Shown: positions 28,654 to 38,697, numbered from the stretch's first letter. The stretch: DNA of 64,000 nucleotides from Fodinibius sp034521915 (GCF_034521915.1 NZ_JAXHLU010000018.1:1-64000); one strand, 5' to 3'. The notes: generated from the letters alone by a model not told the origin. Numbers and translations: made by a program.

Positions 28654-28661
28654 GTGAAACG
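28646..28661. promoter_or_regulatory. parS: parS site 3 (over rsmG start codon)
   Basis: TGTTCCACGTGAAACG matches TGTTNCACGTGNAACA at 15 of 16 positions. Its central CACGTG supplies the GTG start codon of rsmG, so ParB binding here could also interfere with rsmG expression. Confidence 0.82.
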
Positions 28662-28703
28662 AAAGAGTTTAAAGTTGTAATTTGTGGATGTTTTTCTGAT
28701 GTA

Positions 28704-30593
28704 TTAGTTGTTGAGATAAACCATAAGAACAGAAATATCGCTGGGTGTTACTCCGCTAATTCGGCTTGCCTGACCCAAGGTTTCGGGACGAATTCGGTCC
28801 ATTTTCTGTTTTCCCTCAGCAGAAAGACTATTAATCTTGTCATAATTGAGCTCTTCTGGAATATGGGTGTCTTCCTGTTTCTTCATTTCTTCGACCATCT
28901 CAAACTCTTTTTCGATGTAACCTGCGTATTTGATCTGAATTTCAACTTGCTCGTAAACAAGCTCGTCAGAAGTGATCTCATGTGCTTTTTCTTTGAGTTC
29001 AGGATCGGCATTCATCAAATCAAAAATGGAGAGTTCGGGACGGGGAATAAGCGTTTTTGCTTTTACAGGTTGCGATAGGGTAGAGGTGTCCTGTTCTTTG
29101 AGCATTGGATCCATCTTTTCCGGATAGACCGTATAGTCAGCAAAAAGGTCATGAATTTCATCGATGGCTTCTTTCTTGATTTTGAACTTCTCATAACGCT
29201 CATCAGAAGCCAATCCAATTTTATGGCCCAGCTCGGTAAGACGAAGATCGGCATTATCCTGACGTAGCAAAATGCGATGCTCGGCGCGGGAGGTGAACAT
29301 ACGATAAGGCTCTTCAGTCCCTTTGGTGATAAGATCATCAATAAGCACCCCGATATATGCTTCGGATCTTTTGAGAATAAATTCTTCTTTGCCCTGAACT
29401 TTTCGTGCCGCATTAATGCCGGCCATAAGTCCTTGGCAGCCAGCTTCTTCGTAGCCTGTAGTACCATTAATTTGCCCGGCAAAAAAGAGCCCTTCCGTAA
29501 TTTTAGTTTCCATACTCCGTCGGATTTGATAGGGAGGGAAGTAATCATATTCAATAGCATAACCCGGACGAAGCATAACCGCATCCTCAAATCCTGGAAT
29601 AGTACGAAGCGCTTTATATTGTACGTCCTCAGGCAAGGATGTTGAAAATCCATTTAGATACATCTCATAGGTATTCCATCCTTCGGGCTCAAGGAATAGC
29701 TGGTGACTATCCTTATCAGAAAATCGATTGATTTTATCTTCAATAGAGGGACAATATCGAGGGCCGGTAGATTCAATGGTGCCATTGAACATAGGGCTGC
29801 GATCAAATCCGGAGCGTAGCATATCATGCACCTCCTCATTAGTATTGCCGATCCAGCAGGTGAGTTGTTCTTCGCGGGATGGAAGCGACTCGGTCATAAA
29901 GCTAAACGCATTGGGATCTTCATCCCCGTACTGAATCTCTAATTTGTCATAATTGATTGAACGTCCGTCAATACGTGGAGGCGTACCGGTTTTAAGCCGG
30001 CCAACTTCAAAGCCGAGATCTTCAAGAGCTGCAGAAATTCCAATTGAAGCACGTTCCCCTGAACGCCCTCCTCCAAAATTAGTTTCGCCGATATGCATCA
30101 AACCGTTGCCAAAAGTTCCGGTAGTAAGGATAACGGCATCAGCTTCAAAGACTTGCCCCGTTGAGGTTTTTACTCCGGTAGCTCTTTTCCCGTCATCAGT
30201 GGTTAAAACATCAACCACATTATCCTGACGAAAATGGAGGTTTTCTTTCTTTTCGAGTTCTTCGCGCATTGTCTTGCTGTAAAGAGCACGATCACTTTGA
30301 CAGCGCGGACTCCACATTGCCGGTCCCTTGCTTGTATTTAGAATACGAAATTGTACACCGGATTTATCAGCTACCTTACCCATAAGTCCGCCCAGGGCAT
30401 CAATTTCTCGTACCAACTGTCCCTTTGCAACACCACCGATAGCCGGATTGCAAGACATTTTTGCAATGGCATCAAGGTTCATCGTTATAAGTAAGGTGTT
30501 GGCACCAATTTCAGCAGCGGCTCCTGCGGCCTCACTGCCTGCGTGACCGGCACCAACTACAATCACATCGTATTTTGGGAAAAGAGAATTCAT
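28704..30593 (-). CDS. mnmG: tRNA uridine-5-carboxymethylaminomethyl modification enzyme MnmG
   Basis: MnmG (GidA) with MnmE installs the cmnm5 group on wobble U34 using FAD and methylene-THF. The FAD-binding GAGHAGSEAAG is at residues 14-24. CNPAIGGVAKGQLVREID near 48, GLKTGTPPRIDGR-type sequence near 200, and SRAEHRILLRQDNAD near 440 are family blocks. The 629-residue length is standard. It lies 50 bases upstream of rsmG and probably shares its transcript. Confidence 0.97.
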   Translation of the reverse strand: MNSLFPKYDVIVVGAGHAGSEAAGAAAEIGANTLLITMNLDAIAKMSCNPAIGGVAKGQLVREIDALGGLMGKVADKSGVQFRILNTSKGPAMWSPRCQSDRALYSKTMREELEKKENLHFRQDNVVDVLTTDDGKRATGVKTSTGQVFEADAVILTTGTFGNGLMHIGETNFGGGRSGERASIGISAALEDLGFEVGRLKTGTPPRIDGRSINYDKLEIQYGDEDPNAFSFMTESLPSREEQLTCWIGNTNEEVHDMLRSGFDRSPMFNGTIESTGPRYCPSIEDKINRFSDKDSHQLFLEPEGWNTYEMYLNGFSTSLPEDVQYKALRTIPGFEDAVMLRPGYAIEYDYFPPYQIRRSMETKITEGLFFAGQINGTTGYEEAGCQGLMAGINAARKVQGKEEFILKRSEAYIGVLIDDLITKGTEEPYRMFTSRAEHRILLRQDNADLRLTELGHKIGLASDERYEKFKIKKEAIDEIHDLFADYTVYPEKMDPMLKEQDTSTLSQPVKAKTLIPRPELSIFDLMNADPELKEKAHEITSDELVYEQVEIQIKYAGYIEKEFEMVEEMKKQEDTHIPEELNYDKINSLSAEGKQKMDRIRPETLGQASRISGVTPSDISVLMVYLNN

Positions 30594-30796
30594 AATGTTC
30601 TAAGTGTATGTTTTTATTACACTTAAGTGGTTATTATTTGTAGAGTTGTTTGCTGTCGCCTCAATCCGTTGCTAAATCAGCAATAATCTTGAGAGTCTCC
30701 AAAAATAAGGGTTTTTAAGCAAAATATTTAACGTTCTGTCTTAGAGTTATTATTGTAATGATTAAGTGTAAATAGCAATCCAATAACGATTAGAAG

Positions 30797-31570
30797 ATGT
30801 CAAAAATTACCAAGGCTGTCATACCTGCTGCAGGAAAAGGAACTCGGATGCGGCCGCTTACGAATTATATGTCGAAGTCAATGCTGCCGTTGGGCAAAAA
30901 GCCGGTACTGCAGCATATCATCGAAGAGCTGAAAGAAGCAGGAATACAAGAAATTGCTGTAGTGGCAAAAAGCGACGATCAAAAGATGGTCAACTATTTT
31001 GAAGATGATGCTTCGGTACAGTTTATTTTTGATGACTCTTTATCGGGGCCGGGCGGTGCTATCTTAAAAGCAGAAACGTTTGTAAAAAGTGAAGATTTTG
31101 TGGTGGCCTTTGCTGATGCTCCTCTACAAGGATCGGGAAGATCAACCTATTTAAAAGATCTTATATCACTGAAAAGGGAAAACGATGTTATGGGAGTATT
31201 GGCGATCTATCCTATAAATAAAGAAGAGGTCTCATCGAGGGGCGTAGTAAAGTTCGATATTGATAAATCCATAAATAGTAAGACAGTTCGATTAACAGAT
31301 ATGATAGAAAAGCCGTCGGCAATTCCCGATGAGCCATGGGCAACAGCCTGTAGGTATGTGTTGGACAATAGAATTTTTGAAACTCTTAAAGAAACATCGC
31401 CCGATAATAGTAATGAGCTACAGCTTACCCCTGCAATCCGCAAGAGGATTCAAGGTGGAGATGTGGTGCTGGGATACCCGTTGCCGGAGAAGTTAAAGCG
31501 GTACGATACGGGCAATTTCGAAGATTATTTTCGAGCGGTTATAGATGTTGTGGAGAGCAATTACTTTTAA
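30797..31570 (+). CDS. Sugar-phosphate nucleotidyltransferase (GalU-like)
   Basis: A 257-residue nucleotidyltransferase. The NTP-binding signature AAGKGTRMRPLTNYMSKSML (residues 11-30) and the metal Asp in AFADAPLQGS (near 100) are clear. Length and the VIEKP-like MIEKPS motif near 171 place it with GalU/RmlA-type enzymes that make UDP- or dTDP-sugars. The true sugar is not determinable. No capsule genes adjoin it. Confidence 0.82.
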   Translation: MSKITKAVIPAAGKGTRMRPLTNYMSKSMLPLGKKPVLQHIIEELKEAGIQEIAVVAKSDDQKMVNYFEDDASVQFIFDDSLSGPGGAILKAETFVKSEDFVVAFADAPLQGSGRSTYLKDLISLKRENDVMGVLAIYPINKEEVSSRGVVKFDIDKSINSKTVRLTDMIEKPSAIPDEPWATACRYVLDNRIFETLKETSPDNSNELQLTPAIRKRIQGGDVVLGYPLPEKLKRYDTGNFEDYFRAVIDVVESNYF

Positions 31571-31582
31571 ATAAAACGGAGG

Positions 31583-32311
31583 TTAATCGAACATGACTAA
31601 CTCTGTATCGATAGAGTTGTTATTTAATTTGATTATTCGGTAGCCAAAAGTATCAGTATTAATAACTTTATTTAAGGATTGCTCCATCTGATATGAACTG
31701 GCGGGGGTAATTATCTGTGTTACGGACCCTTTCTTTTGGGTATGATCCATATGGTAGTGTCCGCAAAATATTGTGACCTCTTGTCCTACCTTTCTAAATA
31801 TAGTTTCCAATTCGTCTCGGTTTTGTAGGGGAGCTGCTGTATCTACGAAGGTTTCAACGGGTAATACAGGATGATGTATAAAGACAATAACACGTCTCTT
31901 CCTATTTAGTTTTGACTTCACCCATTTTAACTGATGCTTACTGATGCTATTAGATGACGAGTCTAAAAATAATAAGATATTATCATCGGATTCTTGACTG
32001 TAATAAAACTCGTCGTTGTTATGTTGTGGGAGAGACAAATCTAAATGCTCAGATACATTTTGATAGTTGTCATGGTTCCCAAGGATAATTCTAAAACTGA
32101 AGCTCTGCAGGGTATCAAAAAACCAATTATGAGTATCGGCTTTTCCGATATCACCCCCAAATACAATATCTTGTAATCCTTTTTTAGATACACTTTCTAA
32201 AATACGCAACCAGTTTTCCCGGGTATCTACGCCAATTTTCGAGAGGTATGATTCATCGAGATGAGTATCAGTTATGTAAGCAAAAGATTGTACGTTCATG
32301 GTAGACGTCAT
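31583..32311 (-). CDS. CpdA/Icc-like metallophosphoesterase
   Basis: A 242-residue cytosolic calcineurin-like phosphoesterase. Metal ligands: TDTHLD near residue 14, GGDIGK near 53, GNHDN near 78, HHPVLP near 145, and GHYHMDH near 184. This order matches class III cyclic-nucleotide phosphodiesterases and related enzymes. Start could be 32311 or the internal Met at 32299. It converges on the nucleotidyltransferase gene, 12 bases apart. Confidence 0.82.
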   Translation of the reverse strand: MTSTMNVQSFAYITDTHLDESYLSKIGVDTRENWLRILESVSKKGLQDIVFGGDIGKADTHNWFFDTLQSFSFRIILGNHDNYQNVSEHLDLSLPQHNNDEFYYSQESDDNILLFLDSSSNSISKHQLKWVKSKLNRKRRVIVFIHHPVLPVETFVDTAAPLQNRDELETIFRKVGQEVTIFCGHYHMDHTQKKGSVTQIITPASSYQMEQSLNKVINTDTFGYRIIKLNNNSIDTELVMFD

Positions 32312-32359
32312 TTCTTAATATTTTAAAATAAATAAGTTGTCTCATTATTCCCTTCAGTT

Positions 32360-33340
32360 TTATAGCAAGTTCTCCTTTTCAAGCCATTCATAACAATCAC
32401 GAACAGATTTTTTGACAGCAGGAATACTGTAGCCCAATTCCCTTTTAGCTTTATCACTGGAGTAGACCACATTTCGGGTCATAAGTTTTGCAAGCTCCGG
32501 CGTAAGGTCGGGTTCATTTCCGGTGAAATAAGAAGTTCCGGCTTGTAAATAGGCAACAAGCTTTAGAATGGGAGCGGGAATTATTTTGGGCTGGGCAGAA
32601 AGGCCGGAGACTTCTGCAATGGTAGAGACAAATTCAGCAAAAGTGCAGTTTTGGCCTCCTAAAATATAGCGTTCTCCATCTTCACCTTGCTCAACGGCTG
32701 AAATATGAGCCTTTGCAACTTCTTTAACATGAGCCACACTCATATTTCCGCGCGTAACGCCAGGCAGATCGTCATCGCGCAAAACAAAAAACAGGCGCCC
32801 CCAATTATTGGCATCATGCGGACCGACGACCATGGCCGGATTCATGATTACGACTTTCACATCGTGGTCGCGAGCTTTTAACGCTTCGCGTTCGGATAAC
32901 CATTTGGTACGTTCATAGTTAACCCACGAATCGTTTCCCTGTTGTGGTGTTTCTTCAGAAATGCTTCCCTTAACTTTACCCCAGGCCGATACACTGGAAG
33001 TGTGAATGAAAGTGTCGATGTTTTTTTCTATGGATGCCTGAACCATATTTTTGGTTCCTGTGACATTAATATCGGTTTGACGCTCATTGTTTTGCGACCA
33101 CATATTTGTGTCACCGGCCAGGTGAAAAACCACGTCAGTATCTTCGGGCATTGCCTTTTGCAGGGAGGGTAAGTCGGTAATAGAACCTTCAGCCAAATTT
33201 ACAGGCAGCTGTTTTAAAGTTGATACATCAGATGTAGACCGGTGGAGTGCCGTAACATCCCAACCTTGATCAACAAGCTGTTTAACCAAGTTGATACCAA
33301 TAAAGCCAGTGCCGCCCGTAACAAAAGCACTCTTTGTCAT
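32360..33340 (-). CDS. NAD(P)-dependent epimerase/dehydratase (extended SDR)
   Basis: A 326-residue extended short-chain dehydrogenase. GGTGFIG at residues 8-14 binds the cofactor. HLAGDTN, SSVSAWG and the catalytic YERTK (near 138) are in the order of dihydroflavonol-4-reductase-like and hopanoid-associated sugar epimerases. Substrate is unknown. Next gene on the same strand is the phosphoesterase (48 bases), so they may be co-transcribed. Confidence 0.85.
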   Translation of the reverse strand: MTKSAFVTGGTGFIGINLVKQLVDQGWDVTALHRSTSDVSTLKQLPVNLAEGSITDLPSLQKAMPEDTDVVFHLAGDTNMWSQNNERQTDINVTGTKNMVQASIEKNIDTFIHTSSVSAWGKVKGSISEETPQQGNDSWVNYERTKWLSEREALKARDHDVKVVIMNPAMVVGPHDANNWGRLFFVLRDDDLPGVTRGNMSVAHVKEVAKAHISAVEQGEDGERYILGGQNCTFAEFVSTIAEVSGLSAQPKIIPAPILKLVAYLQAGTSYFTGNEPDLTPELAKLMTRNVVYSSDKAKRELGYSIPAVKKSVRDCYEWLEKENLL

Positions 33341-33425
33341 AATGGTGTTTTGGATTTAACAGTCTTGGATTATGAGAGATATTACATCGCTTAGAAAATG
33401 AGCCAAATGAATCCTAAAATAAAAA

Positions 33426-33452
33426 GCCCTAAACTGAATAAGAGTTTAGGGC
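33426..33452 (-). terminator. Terminator of the 33476-33799 gene
   Basis: GCCCTAAACT and AGTTTAGGGC (10-base perfect stem, 7-base loop) are followed on the minus strand by a T-run, 23 bases after the stop codon of the small gene. Intrinsic terminator. Confidence 0.85.
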
Positions 33453-33475
33453 CAAAAGTAAAGTGAATGGCAATG

Positions 33476-33799
33476 TTATTGATCTTTATGCCAATCCAAA
33501 AATTCAACAATAGCCCGCCAGACCGCTTCCATTTTCGTTTCGGCCTCATATTCAAAGGAAGTGTCATCGTCAACTACGACCATACAGGCCTTATCCTTGA
33601 TCAGGACGGAATAGCCCAAGTCATCCTCGATTTTTATAACCACCGGCATGAGCCACTTCCAAGCCAGGTGAAACTTCATGTCTTCGAGCTGGAGAAACGC
33701 CAGGGGAATGTCTTTTACATCTTCCTGATCAATTTTGATGGTTGAGCCCATCAGATCTTCGATCAGACGATTTCCATTATTAGCTTCTTCTTGGGTCAT
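33476..33799 (-). CDS. Conserved small protein with WLMPVV motif
   Basis: A 107-residue soluble acidic protein without signal peptide. The central KWLMPVVIKIEDDLGY and C-terminal KMEAVWRAIVEFLDWH recall small proteins common in Bacteroidota genomes and their phages, where no function is known. It has its own strong terminator. It is isolated, with no phage genes around it. Confidence 0.75.
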   Translation of the reverse strand: MTQEEANNGNRLIEDLMGSTIKIDQEDVKDIPLAFLQLEDMKFHLAWKWLMPVVIKIEDDLGYSVLIKDKACMVVVDDDTSFEYEAETKMEAVWRAIVEFLDWHKDQ

Positions 33800-33888
33800 A
33801 ATAGTATTTTTAATTCTTGAATATTTACTGCTCTAAAATACAGAAATTTGAAAAGGGCACAACGTTAATTAAAAGACAAAGGTCCAAA

Positions 33889-35133
33889 CTAATTAACAAA
33901 GCTACTGCTGCTCCCTTTTTTGGAGGTTTTCTTAAATGAGAAAGAAAATTTAGTCCCCTGCCTGGTAGAGTCGACTGTATGTTCAGCATCCAGTTGTCTT
34001 AAAAGTGTATCAACAAGTTGAAAGCCAAGGGAGCCATCTTGGGAAATTGAAGTGAAATGATCAGGTAAGCCTTTTCCGTTATCAGAAATAGTTAGGGTAA
34101 GTACTTCATCATTGCTTTGGGATAAATCAATAGAAATAAGACCTTGTTCTTTGGCAGAAAATGCATGCTGCAAGGCATTTGTAACGATTTCGTTAATGAC
34201 TAAGCAGGCAGGTACTCCCTGGTTAATATTAATAGTAATAGGAGATAGGTTGAGGTCTAAGTTTATAGTCTGATGCTGATTATACATACTACTCAAATTC
34301 TCAAGCAGTTTTTCTATGCTCTTATCAAATCGTAACTCAACAAGACTGTTTGATTGATATAACAGTTCATGGATGGAACCAATGGCTTGGATGCGAGTTA
34401 TGCCGGATATAAGCTTTTCTTTCAATTTGGGATTATCCTCATCAAAAATCTGTAGCTGCATCAGCCCCGAGATAATAGCCAAATTGTTATTTACCCGGTG
34501 ATGAATTTCGGATAGAAGAACCTCTTTTTCTACCAGGGAGTGTTCAAGCTTGGCTTGGGTCTGTTTCTGATCAGTGATGTCCATGGCACTTAAAATCAGG
34601 TATTTATCTTCATCACTTTCTAAAACTTCGGAATTGATAAGTAACGAAATAGGTTTGCCGGACTTATCATTTATTACCCATTCTTCATTCGGGAGGGACG
34701 TGCCTTCTATCAGTTGTTGAAAATTCTGGTTCCCTTTCCCATGGGTTTCTTTACTAAGCAGGGTCGTAAAATGCCGTCCTACTATTTCTTTTCTGGTGTA
34801 TCCAAAGATATTTACAAAGGCATTGTTCACACTATCGATTTGCCCATCTTGGTTCATTACAAGAATAGCTACATCTATTGTTTCTAAAATAGAATCTGTA
34901 TATCGGCGGCTTTGATCCAGTTCCTTGTCTTTGAGATAGAGTAATATATATACAACTGCAGCAGCAATAGTTATAAAAAGAAGCCCCTTTAGTACCTGGA
35001 TGTTAAGAAGGCTAAAGGTATTACCATTCACATAGGCAGCAATAAAATCAGACGTGATGATCCAAACGTATCCAAACAGTAGAAGCATTAAAGCAATAGC
35101 TTTGCTGCTTAACAGAATCCTTTTAATTTTCAT
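33889..35133 (-). CDS. Membrane PAS sensor histidine kinase (HisKA_2)
   Basis: A 414-residue inner-membrane sensor. Two TM helices lie at about residues 11-34 and 47-68, then a PAS domain (78-190) starting SILETIDVAILVMNQDG, a HisKA_2 dimerisation domain with the phospho-acceptor His211 in LSEIHHRVNNN, and HATPase_c with NEIVTNALQHAF and DNGKGLPD. The extracellular loop between the TM helices is only about 10 residues, so sensing is likely cytosolic or in the membrane. It lies 72 bases downstream of a paralogous kinase and lacks an adjacent response regulator. Confidence 0.9.
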   Translation of the reverse strand: MKIKRILLSSKAIALMLLLFGYVWIITSDFIAAYVNGNTFSLLNIQVLKGLLFITIAAAVVYILLYLKDKELDQSRRYTDSILETIDVAILVMNQDGQIDSVNNAFVNIFGYTRKEIVGRHFTTLLSKETHGKGNQNFQQLIEGTSLPNEEWVINDKSGKPISLLINSEVLESDEDKYLILSAMDITDQKQTQAKLEHSLVEKEVLLSEIHHRVNNNLAIISGLMQLQIFDEDNPKLKEKLISGITRIQAIGSIHELLYQSNSLVELRFDKSIEKLLENLSSMYNQHQTINLDLNLSPITININQGVPACLVINEIVTNALQHAFSAKEQGLISIDLSQSNDEVLTLTISDNGKGLPDHFTSISQDGSLGFQLVDTLLRQLDAEHTVDSTRQGTKFSFSFKKTSKKGSSSSFVN

Positions 35134-35205
35134 AATTTAGACTCTCTTATAGGTAATAGCACGATAGTACATTATAATAAATTGTAGCTAATAGAAAACG
35201 AAACC

Positions 35206-38200
35206 TCATTCCAAGTGAGCACTGCCAATTCCCTTAATTTTAGCCCGATCAAAAGACAGGGAAAAATCCGTACCATTTCCATTGGAAGTAAACTGATAGG
35301 TAGCTTCGAGCTGTTTTGAAAGGGTATCGACTAATTTAAAGCCGAGCGATCCCGACTGAATTAACTTTTCATGGTCATCGGGCAACCCTTTTCCGTTATC
35401 AGAAATCGTAAGATGAATTAGGCTATGTTTTTCGAAAAGCTCAATGCCAATGGTTCCTGTATCCTCGAAGGCATGTTTTAGTGCATTGGTGACCACTTCG
35501 TTGATAATGAGCGAGCAGGGAATAGCTTGATTGACATTGAGGTTAACAGCATCCAGCGTGTATGAAATATTAATATTGTCTGCCGACTGAAAAGTATCAG
35601 TAATATTGGAGATCAGTTTTTTGATATTTTCATCAAGCTGCAGATTTGAAAAACTATTTGATTTGTACAACAACTCATGAATGGCGGCCATGGTTTGGAT
35701 GCGAGCCACGCTGTCAAAAAGCTTGTTGCGCAAATCTTTGTCTGTCGCTTCAAAGGCTTGCAGCTGCATCATACCCGATACTACGGCCAGGTTGTTTTTT
35801 ACCCGGTGATGAACTTCGGCCAGTAAGGTTTCTTTCTCTTTCAGGGATTCTCGAATTTCCTGATCACGCTTTTTCTTTTCTTGGTGGGCCAAAAGCTGTG
35901 CAATTTGATCAGTGACAGCTCCGGCAAATGAAATTTCATCGCTTTCCCAGCTGCGCTTTCGGGTTACAGACTCATGACAAACGACGGCTTGCTTAGAACC
36001 ATAACTTATAACACTGGTATCCAGGAGCGATTTTATGTTGTTGGGAGTTAAGTACGAATCAGCGAGTTCGCTGAAGGCTTCATGATTGTAGGGATGTTCG
36101 GCAGCAACGGTGCGGTGTTCTTTAATGTAACTAAAATATTTGGGGCTATCTTGTTTTGTGATGATAGTTCCACGCATGGTGTTTAGCTGTCCGTCATCAA
36201 AGGAACAAACACATCGCAGTTTTTGGTCTTCAAGCAGCCAAAGGTTTACGCGTTCAACGCCTAATGTTTGAGCGGAAATTTGGAGGACGTCAACCAAGGC
36301 ATCTAAAAGATCTTTCTGCAACAGAGATTGATCGGTTGCCAGGCGTGAAACAACTTCCTGAAATTCCCGGCTTTGCTGCTCCCGCTTTTTAAAGGTTGTA
36401 ATATCTTGCATGGCACCAATAATTCGAATAGGATCGTTATCCTTATTACGAACAACAAAAGCCCGATCGTAAATATATTTGTAACTGCCATCGGCACATT
36501 TAAAGCGATATTCGAATTGAATGCGATCTTCGTCCGAAGAAAGCGCTTCATCAAGTTTATCCTGAACGTACTGCTGATCGGCTGGATGAATTTTGTTTCT
36601 CCACCACTGGCTTAATTTATTAACCTCCTCTTTTTCGTAGCCGAACATGTTGTAAATGTTTTGATTGTACTGCATGGCATCAGTGCGCAGATCCAGATCC
36701 CAGATGGTATCGCTGGTAGCTTTTGATACAATCTCGTAGCGCTCTACACTTTCCTGTAGTTTTTGGCTTCGTTCAATTTCAGCAGTTACATCTTTTTCAA
36801 TGGCTATAAAGCCGGTGCATTGGCCGTCATCATCCAGAATGGGATCGATAGTCATATCCAGCCAGTACTTACGGCCGTCTTTGGTATAATTTAAGATGAC
36901 CTCCTGCACGGTCTCCGGCTTTGCAAGTTTATTGGCGATATGCTGTACGGTAGCGGGATCAGTTTCGGGTCCTTGTAATAACTGTCCGGGATTTTTACCG
37001 ACAATCTCGTCCAGCATATATCCCGTTACTTCTTCAAAAGCATCGTTGACCCAAGTAATATTTTCATCGGCATCAGTCAATACTATTAAATCGGTTGTTT
37101 TGGATGCCACTAAGGACAACTGCTCAAGTTTATCCTCATACCTTTTTTGTTCGGTGATATCGGTGAGAGATCCCACAATGGCTACCGTTGCTCCATCTTC
37201 TACGATGGGAGCCTCATTAACGAGCACCCAAATTATTTCACCGTTTCTTTTCTGGAGTTGAAGTTCAAACGCTGGCTGGGGTTGACCCGTTTCAATTGCT
37301 TTTTGTGTGTGTTCCAATCCTTCTTCATTAATGGGGTGGTCAGTCGTAAATTCTGTCCATTGTTTTTTGGCCTCTTCAACAGGATATCCCAAAAAGTCTT
37401 TGCACTGTGGACTCAGGTAAGTGAGTACATGATCAGTATCATGCCGATAAAACATGTTGGTACTGTTCTCGACGATATCACGCAATTTTTGTTCCGTACT
37501 TTTGAGCTTCTTTTCTGCCCGTTTACGAGAGGTAATATCTTGAGTACTGCCATAAATGCACCGGCATTGTCCATTTTCAAATTCTGCCTCTCCAACAGCA
37601 TGTATCCACCGTTCATTGTCTTTGGCAGTAATAATTTTGAGCTCTTCATCGAAAGGGATAGCTTCGTCTATTGCCCGCTGAACGGCCTCCTGAATTTTTT
37701 TGCGGTGATAGCCTTCCTTATAGAAATTTATTGCTGAGTCCAGATCAGGCTCATAATCTTCATCCACTTCGTGCAGTCGTTTTATTTCTTTAGACCAATG
37801 CAATGATTGATTGGTAAGATCCAGTTCCCAATGACCAATGCTGGCAAGGTCATAGGCCTTGGCAATAATTTGATCCTTTTCCTGCAGGTCTTTTCTTGAT
37901 TGAATATGATCAATTTTAAGTCCCAAAAGCCCCGTTATTAAATCCAAAAGCTGTTGTTCCTCATGTAGGAAGGGACCGAGATCTCTGGGTGGTTTTTCTT
38001 CGGTGTAGACAACACTAACTGTAAGTGTTCCCGACAATAAGAGATCGGATTTTGTTGAACGCAAGAGCCATGGGGTTTCCCTAAAATGCTCGGTGCTGTA
38101 GGTTTTTTCTTTAAATGTAATGGATGCTTCTGTTATTTCGGGATAAGCCCATCCTTGCGGTATAATCCGCAGAGTATTTTCTAGGAGTTCCTTAATGGTT

Positions 38201-38697
38201 AGCTGTTGTTCATCCAGGCTGGAAATATGAAATATGCAGGCCTGTTCTTTTGTACGCTCCAGCAAATGCTTGTAAACGAACGTATTTTGACTTTCAGTAT
38301 TCTCCGGGTGATCTGCTTTGAGTAGTTCTCGATCAACTACAGATTTCAGCCGACTAATATTACTTTTATTGATATAATCGGAGGCGCCTTGATGGAGAAT
38401 ATCCACCACTTTTTCTTCACCGATGTGTTCTCCAATTATAATAAAAGGAAGGTTTGGGGCATGAGCTTTTGCGTATGTTAAAGCATCAGTAGCGCTAAAA
38501 TTAGCAAGGTTGTAATTACTGATGACAAGATGTGGGGTGTTCTCTGCAAGAAGAGACTCCAGTTCTTTCCGGGTTTGCATGATTGTAATCTCATGCTCTA
38601 ATCCAACGCCGGATAACGTCCTGTTTATTAGTTTAACATCGCTTTTATCATCTGCGAGGAGTAAAATTTGATAAGTACGGTCCATGGAAAAGCTCAT
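35206..38697 (-). CDS. Pseudo-receiver/multi-PAS/GAF hybrid histidine kinase (HisKA_2)
   Basis: A 1,163-residue soluble kinase. Order: receiver-like domain (8-130), linker (130-265), PAS about 275-395, 405-520, 525-640 and 650-770, GAF about 780-940, HisKA_2 with His963 in LAEVHHRVKNN, and HATPase_c (NEVVTNALKHAF, DNGKGLPDD). The receiver keeps the acidic pair (DD, 16-17) and the Lys near 111, but the phospho-acceptor Asp is Asn61 (VISNYNL), so it should not be phosphorylated. The third PAS has a LOV-like LLQGPETD without the photoactive Cys. The C-terminal half closely resembles the next gene's kinase core. Confidence 0.9.
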   Translation of the reverse strand: MSFSMDRTYQILLLADDKSDVKLINRTLSGVGLEHEITIMQTRKELESLLAENTPHLVISNYNLANFSATDALTYAKAHAPNLPFIIIGEHIGEEKVVDILHQGASDYINKSNISRLKSVVDRELLKADHPENTESQNTFVYKHLLERTKEQACIFHISSLDEQQLTIKELLENTLRIIPQGWAYPEITEASITFKEKTYSTEHFRETPWLLRSTKSDLLLSGTLTVSVVYTEEKPPRDLGPFLHEEQQLLDLITGLLGLKIDHIQSRKDLQEKDQIIAKAYDLASIGHWELDLTNQSLHWSKEIKRLHEVDEDYEPDLDSAINFYKEGYHRKKIQEAVQRAIDEAIPFDEELKIITAKDNERWIHAVGEAEFENGQCRCIYGSTQDITSRKRAEKKLKSTEQKLRDIVENSTNMFYRHDTDHVLTYLSPQCKDFLGYPVEEAKKQWTEFTTDHPINEEGLEHTQKAIETGQPQPAFELQLQKRNGEIIWVLVNEAPIVEDGATVAIVGSLTDITEQKRYEDKLEQLSLVASKTTDLIVLTDADENITWVNDAFEEVTGYMLDEIVGKNPGQLLQGPETDPATVQHIANKLAKPETVQEVILNYTKDGRKYWLDMTIDPILDDDGQCTGFIAIEKDVTAEIERSQKLQESVERYEIVSKATSDTIWDLDLRTDAMQYNQNIYNMFGYEKEEVNKLSQWWRNKIHPADQQYVQDKLDEALSSDEDRIQFEYRFKCADGSYKYIYDRAFVVRNKDNDPIRIIGAMQDITTFKKREQQSREFQEVVSRLATDQSLLQKDLLDALVDVLQISAQTLGVERVNLWLLEDQKLRCVCSFDDGQLNTMRGTIITKQDSPKYFSYIKEHRTVAAEHPYNHEAFSELADSYLTPNNIKSLLDTSVISYGSKQAVVCHESVTRKRSWESDEISFAGAVTDQIAQLLAHQEKKKRDQEIRESLKEKETLLAEVHHRVKNNLAVVSGMMQLQAFEATDKDLRNKLFDSVARIQTMAAIHELLYKSNSFSNLQLDENIKKLISNITDTFQSADNINISYTLDAVNLNVNQAIPCSLIINEVVTNALKHAFEDTGTIGIELFEKHSLIHLTISDNGKGLPDDHEKLIQSGSLGFKLVDTLSKQLEATYQFTSNGNGTDFSLSFDRAKIKGIGSAHLE

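Noticed and set aside
36896..37261. Third PAS domain considered a LOV photoreceptor
   Set aside because: It has the LLQGPETD segment but not the flavin-binding Cys (NPGQLLQG instead of NCRFLQG).
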